DNA from: Lachnospiraceae bacterium
Lineage (GTDB): Bacteria > Bacillota > Clostridia > Lachnospirales > Lachnospiraceae
Length of the DNA stretch: 64,000 bases
Direction of reading: 5' to 3'
NCBI GenBank assembly: GCA_910575255.1
Contig: CAJTEM010000002.1
Coordinates: forward strand, 124,001-188,000
How positions within the stretch are numbered: the stretch's first letter is position 1; the number at the start of each line of letters is the position of its first letter. This document shows, piece after piece, positions 34,000-43,347 of the stretch. Below the pieces are notes generated by a model that saw only the letters and a list, made by a program, of their open reading frames with translations, was not told the origin of the DNA and did no database searches. Position numbers and translations under genes: made by a program.

Positions 34000-34177
34000 A
34001 AAATTACCTTTCTCTCAATTTTTCAGTATGTCAAACTGAAAATGGTTGAGAAAGACTATAATGAAATTCAAAATCTTTGGATAATGCCACTTTTACTTAA
34101 TCCCACTGTATCAACAATGTTCAGCAATCCCTGCTTCTTTCACATTATCCTCCTTCCTTAATTTCCAATTTGCTTTT

Positions 34178-35305
34178 TCAAAAAATTTTATCCGCTTCCT
34201 TCCTCCCCGCCCGGCACGCAGCGTCCTCCTTCACCAGCTCAATGACAACCGCTGTCAGAGGGATAAAAAACAGAATCCCCATGATGCCGAAAAGCTTCCC
34301 GCCCACCATGGCGGCAACCAGGGTATAAAGCGGCGGAAGTCCCACAGAGCCCCCCACCACCCGGGGATAAATAAACTGATTTTCCAGAAACTGTACCACC
34401 AGATATACGACCAGGCATCGAACCGCTGCTGACGGAGCCACCAATAAGGTAAGAAATACACTGATCACACAGGAGATCAAAGCGCCGATATAAGGAATGA
34501 CAGCGCATACCGCTGTCAGCATGCCCACCAGGCTTCCATAGGGCAGACGGAACAGGGCAAAGGCAGCAAACATCAGAATCCCCAGAATCACGGCCTCACA
34601 GCACTGACTGGATAAAAAATTCGCAAATGACTGGCGAAATACCGTACAGAAGCGAAGAACATTCTCCTCCCATGCCGGCTTCAAATAGGCGTGAGCCAGC
34701 TTCCGGGCATGTCTGCCCAGCCGTTCTTTTTCCAGCAACATATAGATCCCGATAATCACAGCAAAAGCAGCCGTTCCGATCATATTTACCGTAAACGAAA
34801 GGGCATTTATCACATTAGAAAAAAACACGTCCACGCCATTGGAAAAGCTTTGCATCAGCTTCTCCAAATCCAGATCCGAAAGGATTTCCTCCAGCCACAA
34901 AGCATCCGATTCCCGCCTGTTCAGATACGCAAACCAGCCGGGAATAGCAGCCTTCACCTGCTCATATACACTCTGGGATGAGCGGATAATTTCCGGAATC
35001 AGCAAGGTCAGAACCAACAGAAACACAAGCAAAATACCGGTTATGACAATCAGCAGGCTGACGCTCTGAATCTTCCTGTCAGACGGCTGTCTTTTGGCTT
35101 TTCCCCAAATCCTTCTCAACCGCCTTTCCACCCCGTTTGCCGGAACACTGACAAATAACGCCAAAATGCCGCCGGCAATCACAGGAAGCATCAGAGCAAC
35201 AAGCCTCCCCGCAAATGCTAAAACAGACGGCAGCTTTATGAGCGCCACAAACCAACTGATTCCCACCATTGTCACAAACAAATTTTGTTTTGTTTTTCTG
35301 TCCAT
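34178..35305 (-). CDS. AI-2E family transporter (putative permease)
   Basis: 375 residues with about eight membrane segments in the AI-2E (YdiK/YtvI/PerM) arrangement. The C-terminal motifs are LTAVCAVIPYIGALISCVIS and VQFLENQFIYPRVVGGSVGL followed by GGKLFGIMGILFFIPLTAV. The family includes exporters of autoinducer-2 and Na+/Li+:H+ antiporters; the substrate here is unknown. ATG 35305 is preceded by GTGAGGAAGGT. A GTG at 35317 is an alternative. Confidence 0.88.
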   Translation of the reverse strand: MDRKTKQNLFVTMVGISWFVALIKLPSVLAFAGRLVALMLPVIAGGILALFVSVPANGVERRLRRIWGKAKRQPSDRKIQSVSLLIVITGILLVFLLVLTLLIPEIIRSSQSVYEQVKAAIPGWFAYLNRRESDALWLEEILSDLDLEKLMQSFSNGVDVFFSNVINALSFTVNMIGTAAFAVIIGIYMLLEKERLGRHARKLAHAYLKPAWEENVLRFCTVFRQSFANFLSSQCCEAVILGILMFAAFALFRLPYGSLVGMLTAVCAVIPYIGALISCVISVFLTLLVAPSAAVRCLVVYLVVQFLENQFIYPRVVGGSVGLPPLYTLVAAMVGGKLFGIMGILFFIPLTAVVIELVKEDAACRAGRKEADKIF

Positions 35306-35372
35306 TACCTTCCTCACTTCACTGTTTCCGCCAGATGCGGGTCACCATTTCCCCTCGTCAATCAAAAGAATC

Positions 35373-35711
35373 TCAATCCCTTTGTTTCCTCCCATAAACA
35401 AATCCGCCGACCCCGAAAATCACTGCAATGCCTCCCAACAGAATCCATCCGTTAAAGCCCTGAAACTCAAATTCCAGAGGCTGAGTGGCTGGCAAGAGAA
35501 TCCCCAACGCCACAAACCCCGCCATACCCGCCAGATTAAGCAAACTGCGGTCCGGCAAGCTAAGGAGGCCGGCGCAGGGAATCAACAGCAAGGTAATGAT
35601 ATAAAAGAAAATATTCAGGGAATGAACCGCTCTGACCATGATCAGAAACAACAAAAGCCCGACCAGCAAATACATGGGAATCAGAAGAATCCGAAACATC
35701 CTTTTATCCAT
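35373..35711 (-). CDS. Small four-helix membrane protein
   Basis: 112 residues with four predicted membrane helices (for example ILLIPMYLLVGLLLFLIMV and ILLGGIAVIFGVGGFVYG) and a short basic tail. No family is recognised. ATG 35711 follows AAAGGAGTGTTCC. A longer frame would run into the repeat at 35737-35778. It is probably co-transcribed with the AI-2E gene 55 bases downstream. Confidence 0.6.
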   Translation of the reverse strand: MDKRMFRILLIPMYLLVGLLLFLIMVRAVHSLNIFFYIITLLLIPCAGLLSLPDRSLLNLAGMAGFVALGILLPATQPLEFEFQGFNGWILLGGIAVIFGVGGFVYGRKQRD

Positions 35712-35736
35712 GGAACACTCCTTTATTTCCGCGAGC

Positions 35737-35778
35737 AATGAGCCAAGTGCCGTGCTTGCACGAGCATTTGGCGAATGC
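35737..35778. repeat. 42-bp repeat, inverted relative to 45648-45689
   Basis: Identical over 42 bases to the reverse complement of 45648-45689. The core TGCTTGCACGAGCA is nearly palindromic. Both copies sit just outside a gene end. Confidence 0.75.
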
Positions 35779-35817
35779 CGCGAGGCTCAAATACCCCATT
35801 GCCGCCAATGGAAGCCT

Positions 35818-36612
35818 CTACAGAAACTGTATGATATTATACACGCAAATTCCCATAATAACAACCATCAATCCAATAAACAGCCGGTTCACCATGCCCG
35901 CATCCAGTTTCCGGTTCACAAAGCGTCCTGCCACCCCGCCGAAGATGCCGCCTCCCACCATCAGCACAAAAAGCCCAAAGCCAAACTCCGGCACAGTCCT
36001 TGTCACCAGGGTATTGATCAGGCTGGTAATCTGGGAAAACAGAATAATATACAGGGAATTCTGAGCCGCTGTCTTGGTATCCATGGAAAAAAAGAAAAAC
36101 AGGACCACCAGATTGATGGGGCCGCCTCCGATTCCCAGGAAGGAGGAACAGATTCCCAGCACCAGGCCAATGGCCATGCATGCCCAGACCGATGTCACAT
36201 GGCGGGTGCGAATCTTATCCTTCCGGATCATGTAAAGCAGGGTTCCGAAAGTGATCACCAAAAGGCACGCCGCCTGAACTGCCCCCACCCGGTCCCGATC
36301 CGGGGACATCTCCAAAATATACTGGAACATCATTTTCCCAGCCACCCCGCCGGCAGCAGCGCCGACGGCAAGGCTGGTGCCTGTCTTCATCTCCACCAGA
36401 GATTCTTTGCCGAGCCAGGCCTTCACCACCGAGTAGCAGGACATGGAAAGCACGGTACAGCCGGAAAGGAAGCTGATAGAAGCCACGCTGAGCACCCCAA
36501 AAGCATCCAGAAGCGGCTTTATAAGCACCCCTCCCCCGATTCCGCAGATAGCGCCCACCACCGAAGCCCCAAAGCTGACTGCCAGAAAAATCACATACAA
36601 ATACCAGGCCAT
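35818..36612 (-). CDS. TSUP (TauE/SafE) family permease
   Basis: 264 residues with about eight helices. The two repeated TSUP motifs are VGAICGIGGGVLIKPLLDAF (about residues 16-35) and SSFLGIGGGPINLVVLFFFF (about 150-170). These proteins move sulfite, sulfoacetate or other anions; the substrate here is unknown. ATG 36612 follows GAGGGG by 9 bases. An earlier start at 36654 lacks a site. Confidence 0.85.
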   Translation of the reverse strand: MAWYLYVIFLAVSFGASVVGAICGIGGGVLIKPLLDAFGVLSVASISFLSGCTVLSMSCYSVVKAWLGKESLVEMKTGTSLAVGAAAGGVAGKMMFQYILEMSPDRDRVGAVQAACLLVITFGTLLYMIRKDKIRTRHVTSVWACMAIGLVLGICSSFLGIGGGPINLVVLFFFFSMDTKTAAQNSLYIILFSQITSLINTLVTRTVPEFGFGLFVLMVGGGIFGGVAGRFVNRKLDAGMVNRLFIGLMVVIMGICVYNIIQFL

Positions 36613-36741
36613 AATACGATTCCCCTCTCTTTTTCCAGGCACCACAGAAATCAAAACCTGCCGTTTTTACTATTGTGCCTTATCTTTTTCAAAAAATCAA
36701 GTCTGATCCTTTTACTGACGCTTTGCCAGACCAAAACCAGA

Positions 36742-36772
36742 GTAACAGTTCCGATAACCCTTGAACTGTTAC
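36742..36772. repeat. Short palindrome related to the MITE ends
   Basis: GTAACAGTTC and GAACTGTTAC form a perfect 10-base stem around an 11-base loop. The core resembles the GTTACTGTTCAC end of the larger elements. It lies upstream of the TSUP gene. Confidence 0.5.
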
Positions 36773-36801
36773 AAACCAGACGGCCGAAAAGAAACATAAA
36801 A

Positions 36802-36850
36802 GGGAACGATACCCTCGCCGGAAATCACCTGCCCGGCTGCCACCGTTCCC
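36802..36850 (-). terminator. Terminator downstream of the aldolase gene
   Basis: GGGAACG/CGTTCCC outer stem with an inner CCGG pairing, followed on the minus strand by TTTTATG. It lies 11 bases beyond the aldolase stop. Confidence 0.7.
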
Positions 36851-36860
36851 CTTGCCTCAC

Positions 36861-38009
36861 CTACTTTTTATACCGCTCCGCCATCTCCTCTAAGCTGACC
36901 TGCTCCACTAACGGCGCCTTGCCAAAGGAACCAAACTGCACGATCAGGGTTCCCACCACTTCCTTCACCCCCCGCTCCACACAGTCCACGATGGCAGCCA
37001 CATCCTCGTCCGGAATATTTCCATACATCACCGTGTCCATAATCGGCGGAAGAAATGCCCGGGGGTCAAACTGATTCTTCTTTGTCTCCAAAAGTTCATA
37101 GATCCCCCCGATAGAAGCACTGGTCCGTTTCTCCGGATATCTGGCAAACAGTTCCTTCATGTTCCGGGTCACAGCCAGACGGATGTCCGTATCCACATTA
37201 ATCTTGCTGATTCCGCAGGGAATGGCCGCCTTCAGTTCCTCGATAGAAATGCCATAGGTATTGGAAAGCTCCCCTCCCAGGCCATTGATTTCATCCACAA
37301 TATATTTGGGCACTGTGGAAGAGCCGTGGGACACCAGAGCCCCGAAAATCCCCAGATGGTTCATGCACTCCCGAATGGCAACGGCGATCTCCTTGCGCAG
37401 CTTCACATCCTTGCCCTTGGAAGCCCCGTGCATGGTGCCGTAGGAGATGGCCAGGGCGTCCACCTCCGTCTTTTGGAAAAATTCCACCGCGTCCAGGGGA
37501 TTGGTGTAGGTGGAGGATGCGGAGAACACATGATCCTCCACGCCGGCCAGCACCCCCAGTTCCCCTTCCACGCTGACGCCCCGGGCGTGGGCATATTTTA
37601 CCACCTCCCTGGTCAGTTCGATGTTCTCCTTAAACGGCAGGGAGGAGCCGTCAATCATGACAGAGGTATAGCCGCCCTCAATGGCTGCCACGCAGGAATC
37701 AAAATCCCGCCCGTGGTCTAAATGCAGCACAATGGGAATCTCCGAATCCGCACCATACTTTTTCACCGCATCGGCAATATTTTTCGCCCCTACCTTTTTA
37801 TCCTCTAAGGTGGCGTTCATAAAATCGCACCTTCCGCCCATAAACCCGTTGGCCAGATCCGCCCCCTGGAGAATAGCCGCCGAACGGAACATCTCGTGAA
37901 CCTCAATGGCTGCCTTGGCCTGAGCCACCGCGTTGACGTTAAATGCCCCCTGGCCGAAGCCGTACTTAACTGTTGCCTCCAACAAGGGACGTAATGGAAT
38001 TAATGGCAT
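36861..38009 (-). CDS. Class II fructose-bisphosphate/tagatose-bisphosphate-type aldolase
   Basis: 382 residues. The zinc-dependent class II signature includes IPIVLHLDHGRDFDSCVAAI, GGYTSVMIDGSSLPF, GVSVEGELGVLAG and FGALVSHGSSTVPK with GISKINVDTDIRLA. It cleaves a ketose bisphosphate to dihydroxyacetone phosphate and an aldehyde. It is the last gene of a block with LarA-like, TpiA and phosphofructokinase genes, so the pathway is likely a peripheral sugar rather than central glycolysis. AGAGGGG precedes ATG 38009. Confidence 0.9.
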   Translation of the reverse strand: MPLIPLRPLLEATVKYGFGQGAFNVNAVAQAKAAIEVHEMFRSAAILQGADLANGFMGGRCDFMNATLEDKKVGAKNIADAVKKYGADSEIPIVLHLDHGRDFDSCVAAIEGGYTSVMIDGSSLPFKENIELTREVVKYAHARGVSVEGELGVLAGVEDHVFSASSTYTNPLDAVEFFQKTEVDALAISYGTMHGASKGKDVKLRKEIAVAIRECMNHLGIFGALVSHGSSTVPKYIVDEINGLGGELSNTYGISIEELKAAIPCGISKINVDTDIRLAVTRNMKELFARYPEKRTSASIGGIYELLETKKNQFDPRAFLPPIMDTVMYGNIPDEDVAAIVDCVERGVKEVVGTLIVQFGSFGKAPLVEQVSLEEMAERYKK

Positions 38010-38051
38010 AATTTACCCCTCTCTTTCTTTTATCTGTGCTTTTACCTGTCC

Positions 38052-39545
38052 TTACCCGTGCATATGGGCCGCACACTGACAGTCCTCCGCGCCCTTGCCG
38101 TTGTACACCTCATCCTTCATCATCAGATGGACCGCGCTCAGCTTAAAGGTCTGGGGCAGAGCCAGAATATTCGGGTTCGGCCCCACGAATTTCTTCTTGG
38201 CATCCTCTAAAGCCTCCTCGATGGTGGCTCTGGTCTTTAAGCCCATCCCACGGGCAAAGCCCGGCTCCTGGGCGCCGCACACATAGATGGCAGAGGTATT
38301 CATTTCCGCAATATGCCCGCAGCTGATCATGGAAAAGCCATGGAAGGGATGGAAGGCATTGCAGAACCGGTACTTGCGGATATACTCCTCATTGGTGGCA
38401 AAATACTCCCCGTACCGGTTCATATCCGGCAGGGTGTTCATGTAATCCTTCTGGAACATCTCATACATTTCCCTGGTATAAGGCCACAATTCATCGTGGA
38501 AATACCCGTTGCAGATGGAGGAACAAATGATCACACACTTGTCGCTCATCACCCTCTTATGACGGATTACCTGGGCGGAAATGGCCTGCATCAGCATAAT
38601 CGGATTGGTGCCCATGCCCTCCCCATAGTGGAAAAACTGAGGCATGCCAAATACCATCACATCATACTTCTTCTCTGCCCAGGGCACATAGGTGCGCTTG
38701 TCCGCCGTCACCCAGGAATGGGGCTGCATCACCTTGGCATAGCCGCTGTTGATCTCAATCTGCCGGGATTTGGTGTCCAGTACCGCATCACAGCAGAAGA
38801 ACTTCTTCCCCATGCACTCCTCCATGTGCTGCCCGATCTCGTCAAACTTGGTGCGCATCAGGGAGGTGCCGCTCACCGGGGTGAAATCCTGCCGGTGCAT
38901 CACATCTGGCACATGGTGGGAGGCGATGGAACGCCAGTGGGTAATCCCTGTGGCACAATGCTTGTAGCCGCCGGAATATCCTCCATAAGGATTCCCCTGG
39001 GTATGGCCGATAAGAATCGCCACATCACTGTCATAGACATACTTGTTCATCAGCACCGGGTCCCCCCTGCGGGTGGTTCCCAGATCAACCAGATGATCAT
39101 AATCCTCACTGTCATGGTTGATGATCTGATGGGTGTACCAGAACTCGTTAAACAACGCATCTCCCAGCACCCCCCGGATCTCCTTCTCCGTATTCTTCCG
39201 GTGCAGGCCGTTGGAGCAGATCAGGAGAATGTCCTTTTTCTCCACCCCCGCATCATAGAGTTCCTGAAGAATCAGACGGATGGACACCTTCCGGTGGGAA
39301 GTGGGCTGCTCGCCCCCCTTTACCCGGTCCGGGAAAATGATCGTCACCTTGGACCCCTTGTGAGCCAGCCGGGAAAGTGGCTCCATGCCCATGGGATTGC
39401 GGATGGACTCCAGGGTCTTCGCCTCGATCTCATCCTCCGGGATGCAGGGCGGGTCAGGAACCGTCTCCCCGGGAATAAACACGTCCGTAGTATCCGGCAG
39501 TTCCGCCGTCATCAGTCCCTGTCCATACTCAAATGCAAGCTTCAT
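38052..39545 (-). CDS. LarA-family (nickel-pincer type) 2-hydroxyacid racemase/epimerase homologue
   Basis: 497 residues. LarA family marks are IIFPDRVKGG near 92, ICSNGLHRKNTEKEIRG near 125, INHDSEDYDHLVDLG near 160 and GGYSGGYKHCATGITHWRSI near 205, whose His and Lys residues line the active site in LarA. The characterised member interconverts L- and D-lactate, and relatives act on other 2-hydroxy acids. No larBCE genes for nickel-pincer cofactor synthesis are in the window. Its place in a sugar phosphate gene block suggests a sugar-acid substrate, by inference. GAAGGAGG precedes the ATG. Confidence 0.85.
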   Translation of the reverse strand: MKLAFEYGQGLMTAELPDTTDVFIPGETVPDPPCIPEDEIEAKTLESIRNPMGMEPLSRLAHKGSKVTIIFPDRVKGGEQPTSHRKVSIRLILQELYDAGVEKKDILLICSNGLHRKNTEKEIRGVLGDALFNEFWYTHQIINHDSEDYDHLVDLGTTRRGDPVLMNKYVYDSDVAILIGHTQGNPYGGYSGGYKHCATGITHWRSIASHHVPDVMHRQDFTPVSGTSLMRTKFDEIGQHMEECMGKKFFCCDAVLDTKSRQIEINSGYAKVMQPHSWVTADKRTYVPWAEKKYDVMVFGMPQFFHYGEGMGTNPIMLMQAISAQVIRHKRVMSDKCVIICSSICNGYFHDELWPYTREMYEMFQKDYMNTLPDMNRYGEYFATNEEYIRKYRFCNAFHPFHGFSMISCGHIAEMNTSAIYVCGAQEPGFARGMGLKTRATIEEALEDAKKKFVGPNPNILALPQTFKLSAVHLMMKDEVYNGKGAEDCQCAAHMHG

Positions 39546-39694
39546 AAAATACCTCCTTCTTTCTATCAGAAATATATCAAAGATACTCTTGGAATCTCCG
39601 CCATTCAGGCGCAGAAAATTCCAATCCGGTTTTTCCGTTCATCATCCATTGCTTCCTCGTCAGGCTTATCCGTTTCCCCTTCCAGGAGTGCTCC

Positions 39695-40531
39695 TTACTT
39701 TCCCATATAGGTCCGGATAATCTCCAGATACTCCTCCGGATAATACCCGATCTCCCCGGAGAACCGGGTGAGGGCAATCAGTCCTCCGTCCATCACCGGC
39801 ACAGAGGCCAGCATTTCGGCGTTGTCCGTCTTGAGCCCGCCGCCGTATACCACATCCATCCCCCCGGTCACTTCCTTCACAAAGCTTCCGATCTTGGTGA
39901 TATACTCCTTGTCCGGCGGCACCTTCCCCGGCCCGATGGCCCACACCGGCTCATAGGCAATGGTAACCTTTTCTCTGTCCACTCCCGCCAGGCCGGTCTC
40001 CAGCTGCTCCCGCAAAACCTCCTGCCAGCGTTCCTGCTCCTCAGAAGTCTCTCCGATACAATACAGCACCGAAAGCCCCGCCTTCACCGCAGCCTGAATC
40101 TCCTTGTTCAGCAGGCGGTTCACCGCAGCCGTGTCACTTACCCCGGCCTCCGCCAGGATGCCCGCCTTGTCCCGCCGTTCCTCACAGTGGCCGATGATGG
40201 TGGTGACACACCCCATAGATTTCACCGCATTGGCCGTCCGGTTGGTGGTAAAGGCCCCGAAATTGCCCCCCACCGCCGTATCCTCCCGGTACACGCCCTG
40301 GCATCCCACCTTCACCGGACTGTCCTCACACAGCGCCGACACAGCCGGAATCAGATGCGCCTCCGGAAAATACATGGCAAACTCCACCTCATCCCCGTCA
40401 TACTTTTTCAGCTGCTCCTGAGTGTGCTCCACAATATAGCTTCCCCACTGCCCGATAGGGGCAATGGCATTGACCCCTCCTGACTCCTTCGGAATGTCAA
40501 AACGCTTCAGATTCAAAAAAATGTGCTTCAT
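39695..40531 (-). CDS. tpiA: Triosephosphate isomerase, divergent
   Basis: 278 residues, longer than typical (about 250). The catalytic set is present in altered form: NLKRF at residues 7-11 in place of the usual NWKMN, IIGHCEERRDK near 112 in place of GHSERR, YEPVWAIGPGK near 193 and VVYGGGLKTDN near 230 in place of YGGSV. So Lys, His and Glu are retained. The divergence and clustering with LarA, aldolase and phosphofructokinase suggest a dedicated, non-housekeeping isomerase. AAAGGAGGG precedes ATG 40531. Confidence 0.86.
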   Translation of the reverse strand: MKHIFLNLKRFDIPKESGGVNAIAPIGQWGSYIVEHTQEQLKKYDGDEVEFAMYFPEAHLIPAVSALCEDSPVKVGCQGVYREDTAVGGNFGAFTTNRTANAVKSMGCVTTIIGHCEERRDKAGILAEAGVSDTAAVNRLLNKEIQAAVKAGLSVLYCIGETSEEQERWQEVLREQLETGLAGVDREKVTIAYEPVWAIGPGKVPPDKEYITKIGSFVKEVTGGMDVVYGGGLKTDNAEMLASVPVMDGGLIALTRFSGEIGYYPEEYLEIIRTYMGK

Positions 40532-40643
40532 AGACGCCCTCCTTTTTTATTTCAATCATTTAGCCTGTGTCTGATTCCATGCCAGTTTTGAAAATCCCTT
40601 CCCATGTCATATCCGATTTTCTCTCATTTACCCCCGGAATCTG

Positions 40644-41831
40644 TCACTTCTCCGATTTCTCCCGATACAAATCCTGAAAATCAATATACTCCGGAACCTC
40701 TGCTCCGATCAGAGGCTTACACCATTTTACAAACGCCTCCTTCACGTCATTGCCCCGCTCATTGATATACTCTTCGGGAATCACCTTCTCATACAGCATA
40801 ACCTCCTCAATGGGAATCATGCGCACCGAGATCTGATAGCTGCCATCCGAGGTCTCCTCCCGGATAAAGCCCACCATCTTGCCGCCGTCCCCTCTCATGG
40901 CTGCCTTTAACGCCTCCCGGCCCGCCAGCACCGCCTCGTCACGGTCCACCGGCGATTGAAGTTTGATGGACGCCCGGCCGCAGATGCCCGGCTTCTCGCT
41001 TCTGGCCTTAATGCCCAGCTTCTTGATCACCAGCTCCGCCAGATAAGCGCTCACATCCCCGTAGTAGACCGACCTTCCCGTCTGGAAAATCGGCGGCACA
41101 ATCGGCTTGCCGGAGGCATCCTTAAGGCCCTCGCTGGCCACTACCACCACGCCGCCCTTCTCCTCATAGAGCCGCTTCACGTCCTCCAGAAATTCCTCCT
41201 CACAAAAAGGCCTTTCCGGCAGGTAGATCAGATGAGGCGCATCCCCCGGCTTTTTCCTGGCCAACGCGGAGGACGCGGTAATCCATCCCGCATTGCGCCC
41301 CATGGCCTCCACCACACACACATGAATCGGCAGGGATTTCACATCCACTCCCACCTCCGCCACCGTCTCCGCTAAGTAACGGGCCGCGCTGCCGTACCCG
41401 GGGGTATGGTCTGTGATCGCGATATCATTGTCAATGGTTTTGGGAATCCCCACCACACAGATACCCGCATCCTTACAGGCCCGGTGAATCTTCCCGCAGG
41501 TATCCATCGTCCCGTTGCCCCCGTTCAGCAGCACGTATTTGATATCATGCTTCTGAAAGATCGCCGCCATGGCCTCATAATCCTCCTGCTCCAGGGCATA
41601 CCGGGAGGAGCCGATAGCCGTGGCCGGCGTGGTGAGAAGCAGCTTAAGCTTCTCCTCCGGATAGGCCGCCAGATCGAGAAACCTCTCCTGAAAGATCGCC
41701 TCGCTGCCCCCTATGGCGCCGTACACATGCTCGATCTCTTCACACTCCGCCGCCTCCATAATCACCCCGTACAGGGAAGCATTGATCACCGCCGTGGGCC
41801 CGCCTCCGTGTACCACCAATACATTTGCCAC
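40644..41831 (-). CDS. 6-phosphofructokinase family protein
   Basis: 395 residues. Family motifs: GGGPTAVINASLYG at residues 9-22, NGGNGTMDTCGKIH near 100, PKTIDNDIAITDHTPGYGSA near 128 and VEAMGRNAGWITA near 170. The donor-selecting positions are mixed: Gly in GGNG is ATP-like, while Lys in PKTIDND is typical of pyrophosphate-dependent enzymes. The donor is therefore uncertain. Start is GTG at 41831 with AAGGAG upstream. First gene of the PFK-TPI-LarA-aldolase block. Confidence 0.88.
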   Translation of the reverse strand: MANVLVVHGGGPTAVINASLYGVIMEAAECEEIEHVYGAIGGSEAIFQERFLDLAAYPEEKLKLLLTTPATAIGSSRYALEQEDYEAMAAIFQKHDIKYVLLNGGNGTMDTCGKIHRACKDAGICVVGIPKTIDNDIAITDHTPGYGSAARYLAETVAEVGVDVKSLPIHVCVVEAMGRNAGWITASSALARKKPGDAPHLIYLPERPFCEEEFLEDVKRLYEEKGGVVVVASEGLKDASGKPIVPPIFQTGRSVYYGDVSAYLAELVIKKLGIKARSEKPGICGRASIKLQSPVDRDEAVLAGREALKAAMRGDGGKMVGFIREETSDGSYQISVRMIPIEEVMLYEKVIPEEYINERGNDVKEAFVKWCKPLIGAEVPEYIDFQDLYREKSEK

Positions 41832-41950
41832 CTTCCATTCTCCTTTCTCTCACACTGCCTTCACCGTAACGGCCAAATCTCTCCGCCATAGGTCTTTGTT
41901 TCATGCTCCTATCATACCACATTTCCCGTCAGATTTGTGTTGTTTTTACT

Positions 41951-41960
41951 CAAACGTTTG
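41951..41960. promoter_or_regulatory. Palindromic CAAACGTTTG, candidate operator
   Basis: A perfect 10-base palindrome, 120 bases upstream of the phosphofructokinase start and just beyond the ROK regulator stop. It resembles the core of a CcpA cre site or a LacI-type operator. Confidence 0.4.
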
Positions 41961-41965
41961 CTTTT

Positions 41966-43240
41966 TTACTCATTGATGAAATACCGCTCAATGGCCACCG
42001 CAGCAGCCCCCTTTGCCCCCGTGAAATGCCCGAACTCCACAAACTCAAACTCCACCTCATCATTATACAGCCCGAAAATATGGGCCCTCGTATCCTCCAC
42101 GAGCCTCCGCCGGTTTTTCTTCAGCTTCATGAGATAGCTGTCCACAAACACCAGGGACGGGTTCATCAGGTTGATAATATTGGCCAGGGTTGCCCCCAGG
42201 TACAAAAGCGCCTGGGAAATCACCTCCTCCGCCAGCTCATCCCCGCACTCCTGAGCCATCAGGATCTCCCTGGTTCCCAGAAACTCCAAATCCGGGCAAA
42301 GTTCCGAAATCATGCTCTCTCTTCCCTTTTCCAATTCCGCTATCACGGTTTTCACAATCGCCCGCTCACTGGCCAATTCCTCCAGGCACCCTGCATTGCC
42401 GCAGGTCTCACAACGGGGCCCGTTTAAAACAGCCACCATGTGCCCGGCCTCCCCCGCCCCCTGCTGCCCTCCGTCCAGAATCCGGTTTCCGATATATAAA
42501 GGACAGGCAATCCCATAGGAAATCAGATAATAAGCAAAATCCTCCGGCAGCTGCCCCTGATAAAACATCTTCTGCCCCATGGCCCTGGCCCTGGCATTAT
42601 TCTCCAAAAGCACCGGCAAATCCAAAAGCCTGGACAAATCCCTGGCAACGGAGCGGTCATTCCATGCCTCCAGGGTACTCTTTTTCAAGGTCCCGTTCTT
42701 TTTCTCAATCAGGCCGGGAAGAGCAATGGCGCAGCCCATCATCCGCTCCCTCTCGATGCCGCTGACCTCAATCATGGTAAGAATGACTCCCGCCAGCATC
42801 TCCACAGAGCCCCGGTAATCATTGCCGTCAATCCGCCTTAAGAGCTCCTTCAAATCCTCCGACAAGACAAAATTGTCCTCCCGCCGCTTCCAGGGAATCC
42901 GGGCCTCCGCCGTCATCACCCCCCGCAGGTTGGTGATACAGATGGCAATCTGGTAAGGATTGATCTCGATTCCCACAAAAAAAGCCGCATCTTCCACAAA
43001 ATCAATCTTCACCCGCCTCCGCCCCACCTCTTTGGTCTCCGGCTCCAGGATTCCGCACTCATGCACCAGCCCCTGCTCCATCATCCGGGCAATATTGGTG
43101 GTGATGGTAGGCGGCGTCAGCGACAGCATGCGGGCAATCTCACTTCTGGAAATCGGCCCATGCCGGTATATCACATCCCGGATGGCCGACACATTCTGCT
43201 TTTTTACATCAGTCAGGTTGCTCCCCTTCCTGTTTCCCAT
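41966..43240 (-). CDS. ROK-family transcriptional regulator
   Basis: 424 residues. N-terminal winged HTH (SAIRDVIYRHGPISRSEIAR, then TPPTITTNIARMMEQGLV, residues 18-60). The ROK sugar-kinase-like domain has the zinc motif CETCGNAGCLEE near residue 280. Such regulators are typically repressors relieved by a sugar or sugar phosphate. It lies between a GH3 gene and the PFK block and probably controls one or both, by context. GGGGGAGG precedes the ATG. Confidence 0.9.
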   Translation of the reverse strand: MGNRKGSNLTDVKKQNVSAIRDVIYRHGPISRSEIARMLSLTPPTITTNIARMMEQGLVHECGILEPETKEVGRRRVKIDFVEDAAFFVGIEINPYQIAICITNLRGVMTAEARIPWKRREDNFVLSEDLKELLRRIDGNDYRGSVEMLAGVILTMIEVSGIERERMMGCAIALPGLIEKKNGTLKKSTLEAWNDRSVARDLSRLLDLPVLLENNARARAMGQKMFYQGQLPEDFAYYLISYGIACPLYIGNRILDGGQQGAGEAGHMVAVLNGPRCETCGNAGCLEELASERAIVKTVIAELEKGRESMISELCPDLEFLGTREILMAQECGDELAEEVISQALLYLGATLANIINLMNPSLVFVDSYLMKLKKNRRRLVEDTRAHIFGLYNDEVEFEFVEFGHFTGAKGAAAVAIERYFINE

Positions 43241-43347
43241 CCTGTTTCCTCCCCCTTCTTCCGAATATCTGACAAATCCGCTTTCCTGATTTCCGGTTAT
43301 TGTTTACAATCTGATGTCCTTGATTTGCCAAAGAGATTCTCAGCCAC

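Noticed and set aside
35638-37074. 478-codon plus-strand ORF opposite the TSUP permease
   Set aside because: Shadow of the minus-strand gene. Its His/Pro-rich composition, missing ribosome-binding site and overlap with a clear TSUP gene argue against it.
38313-39710. 465-codon plus-strand ORF opposite the LarA homologue
   Set aside because: Antisense to a well-conserved gene with strong motifs. No promoter or ribosome-binding site, and no family resemblance.
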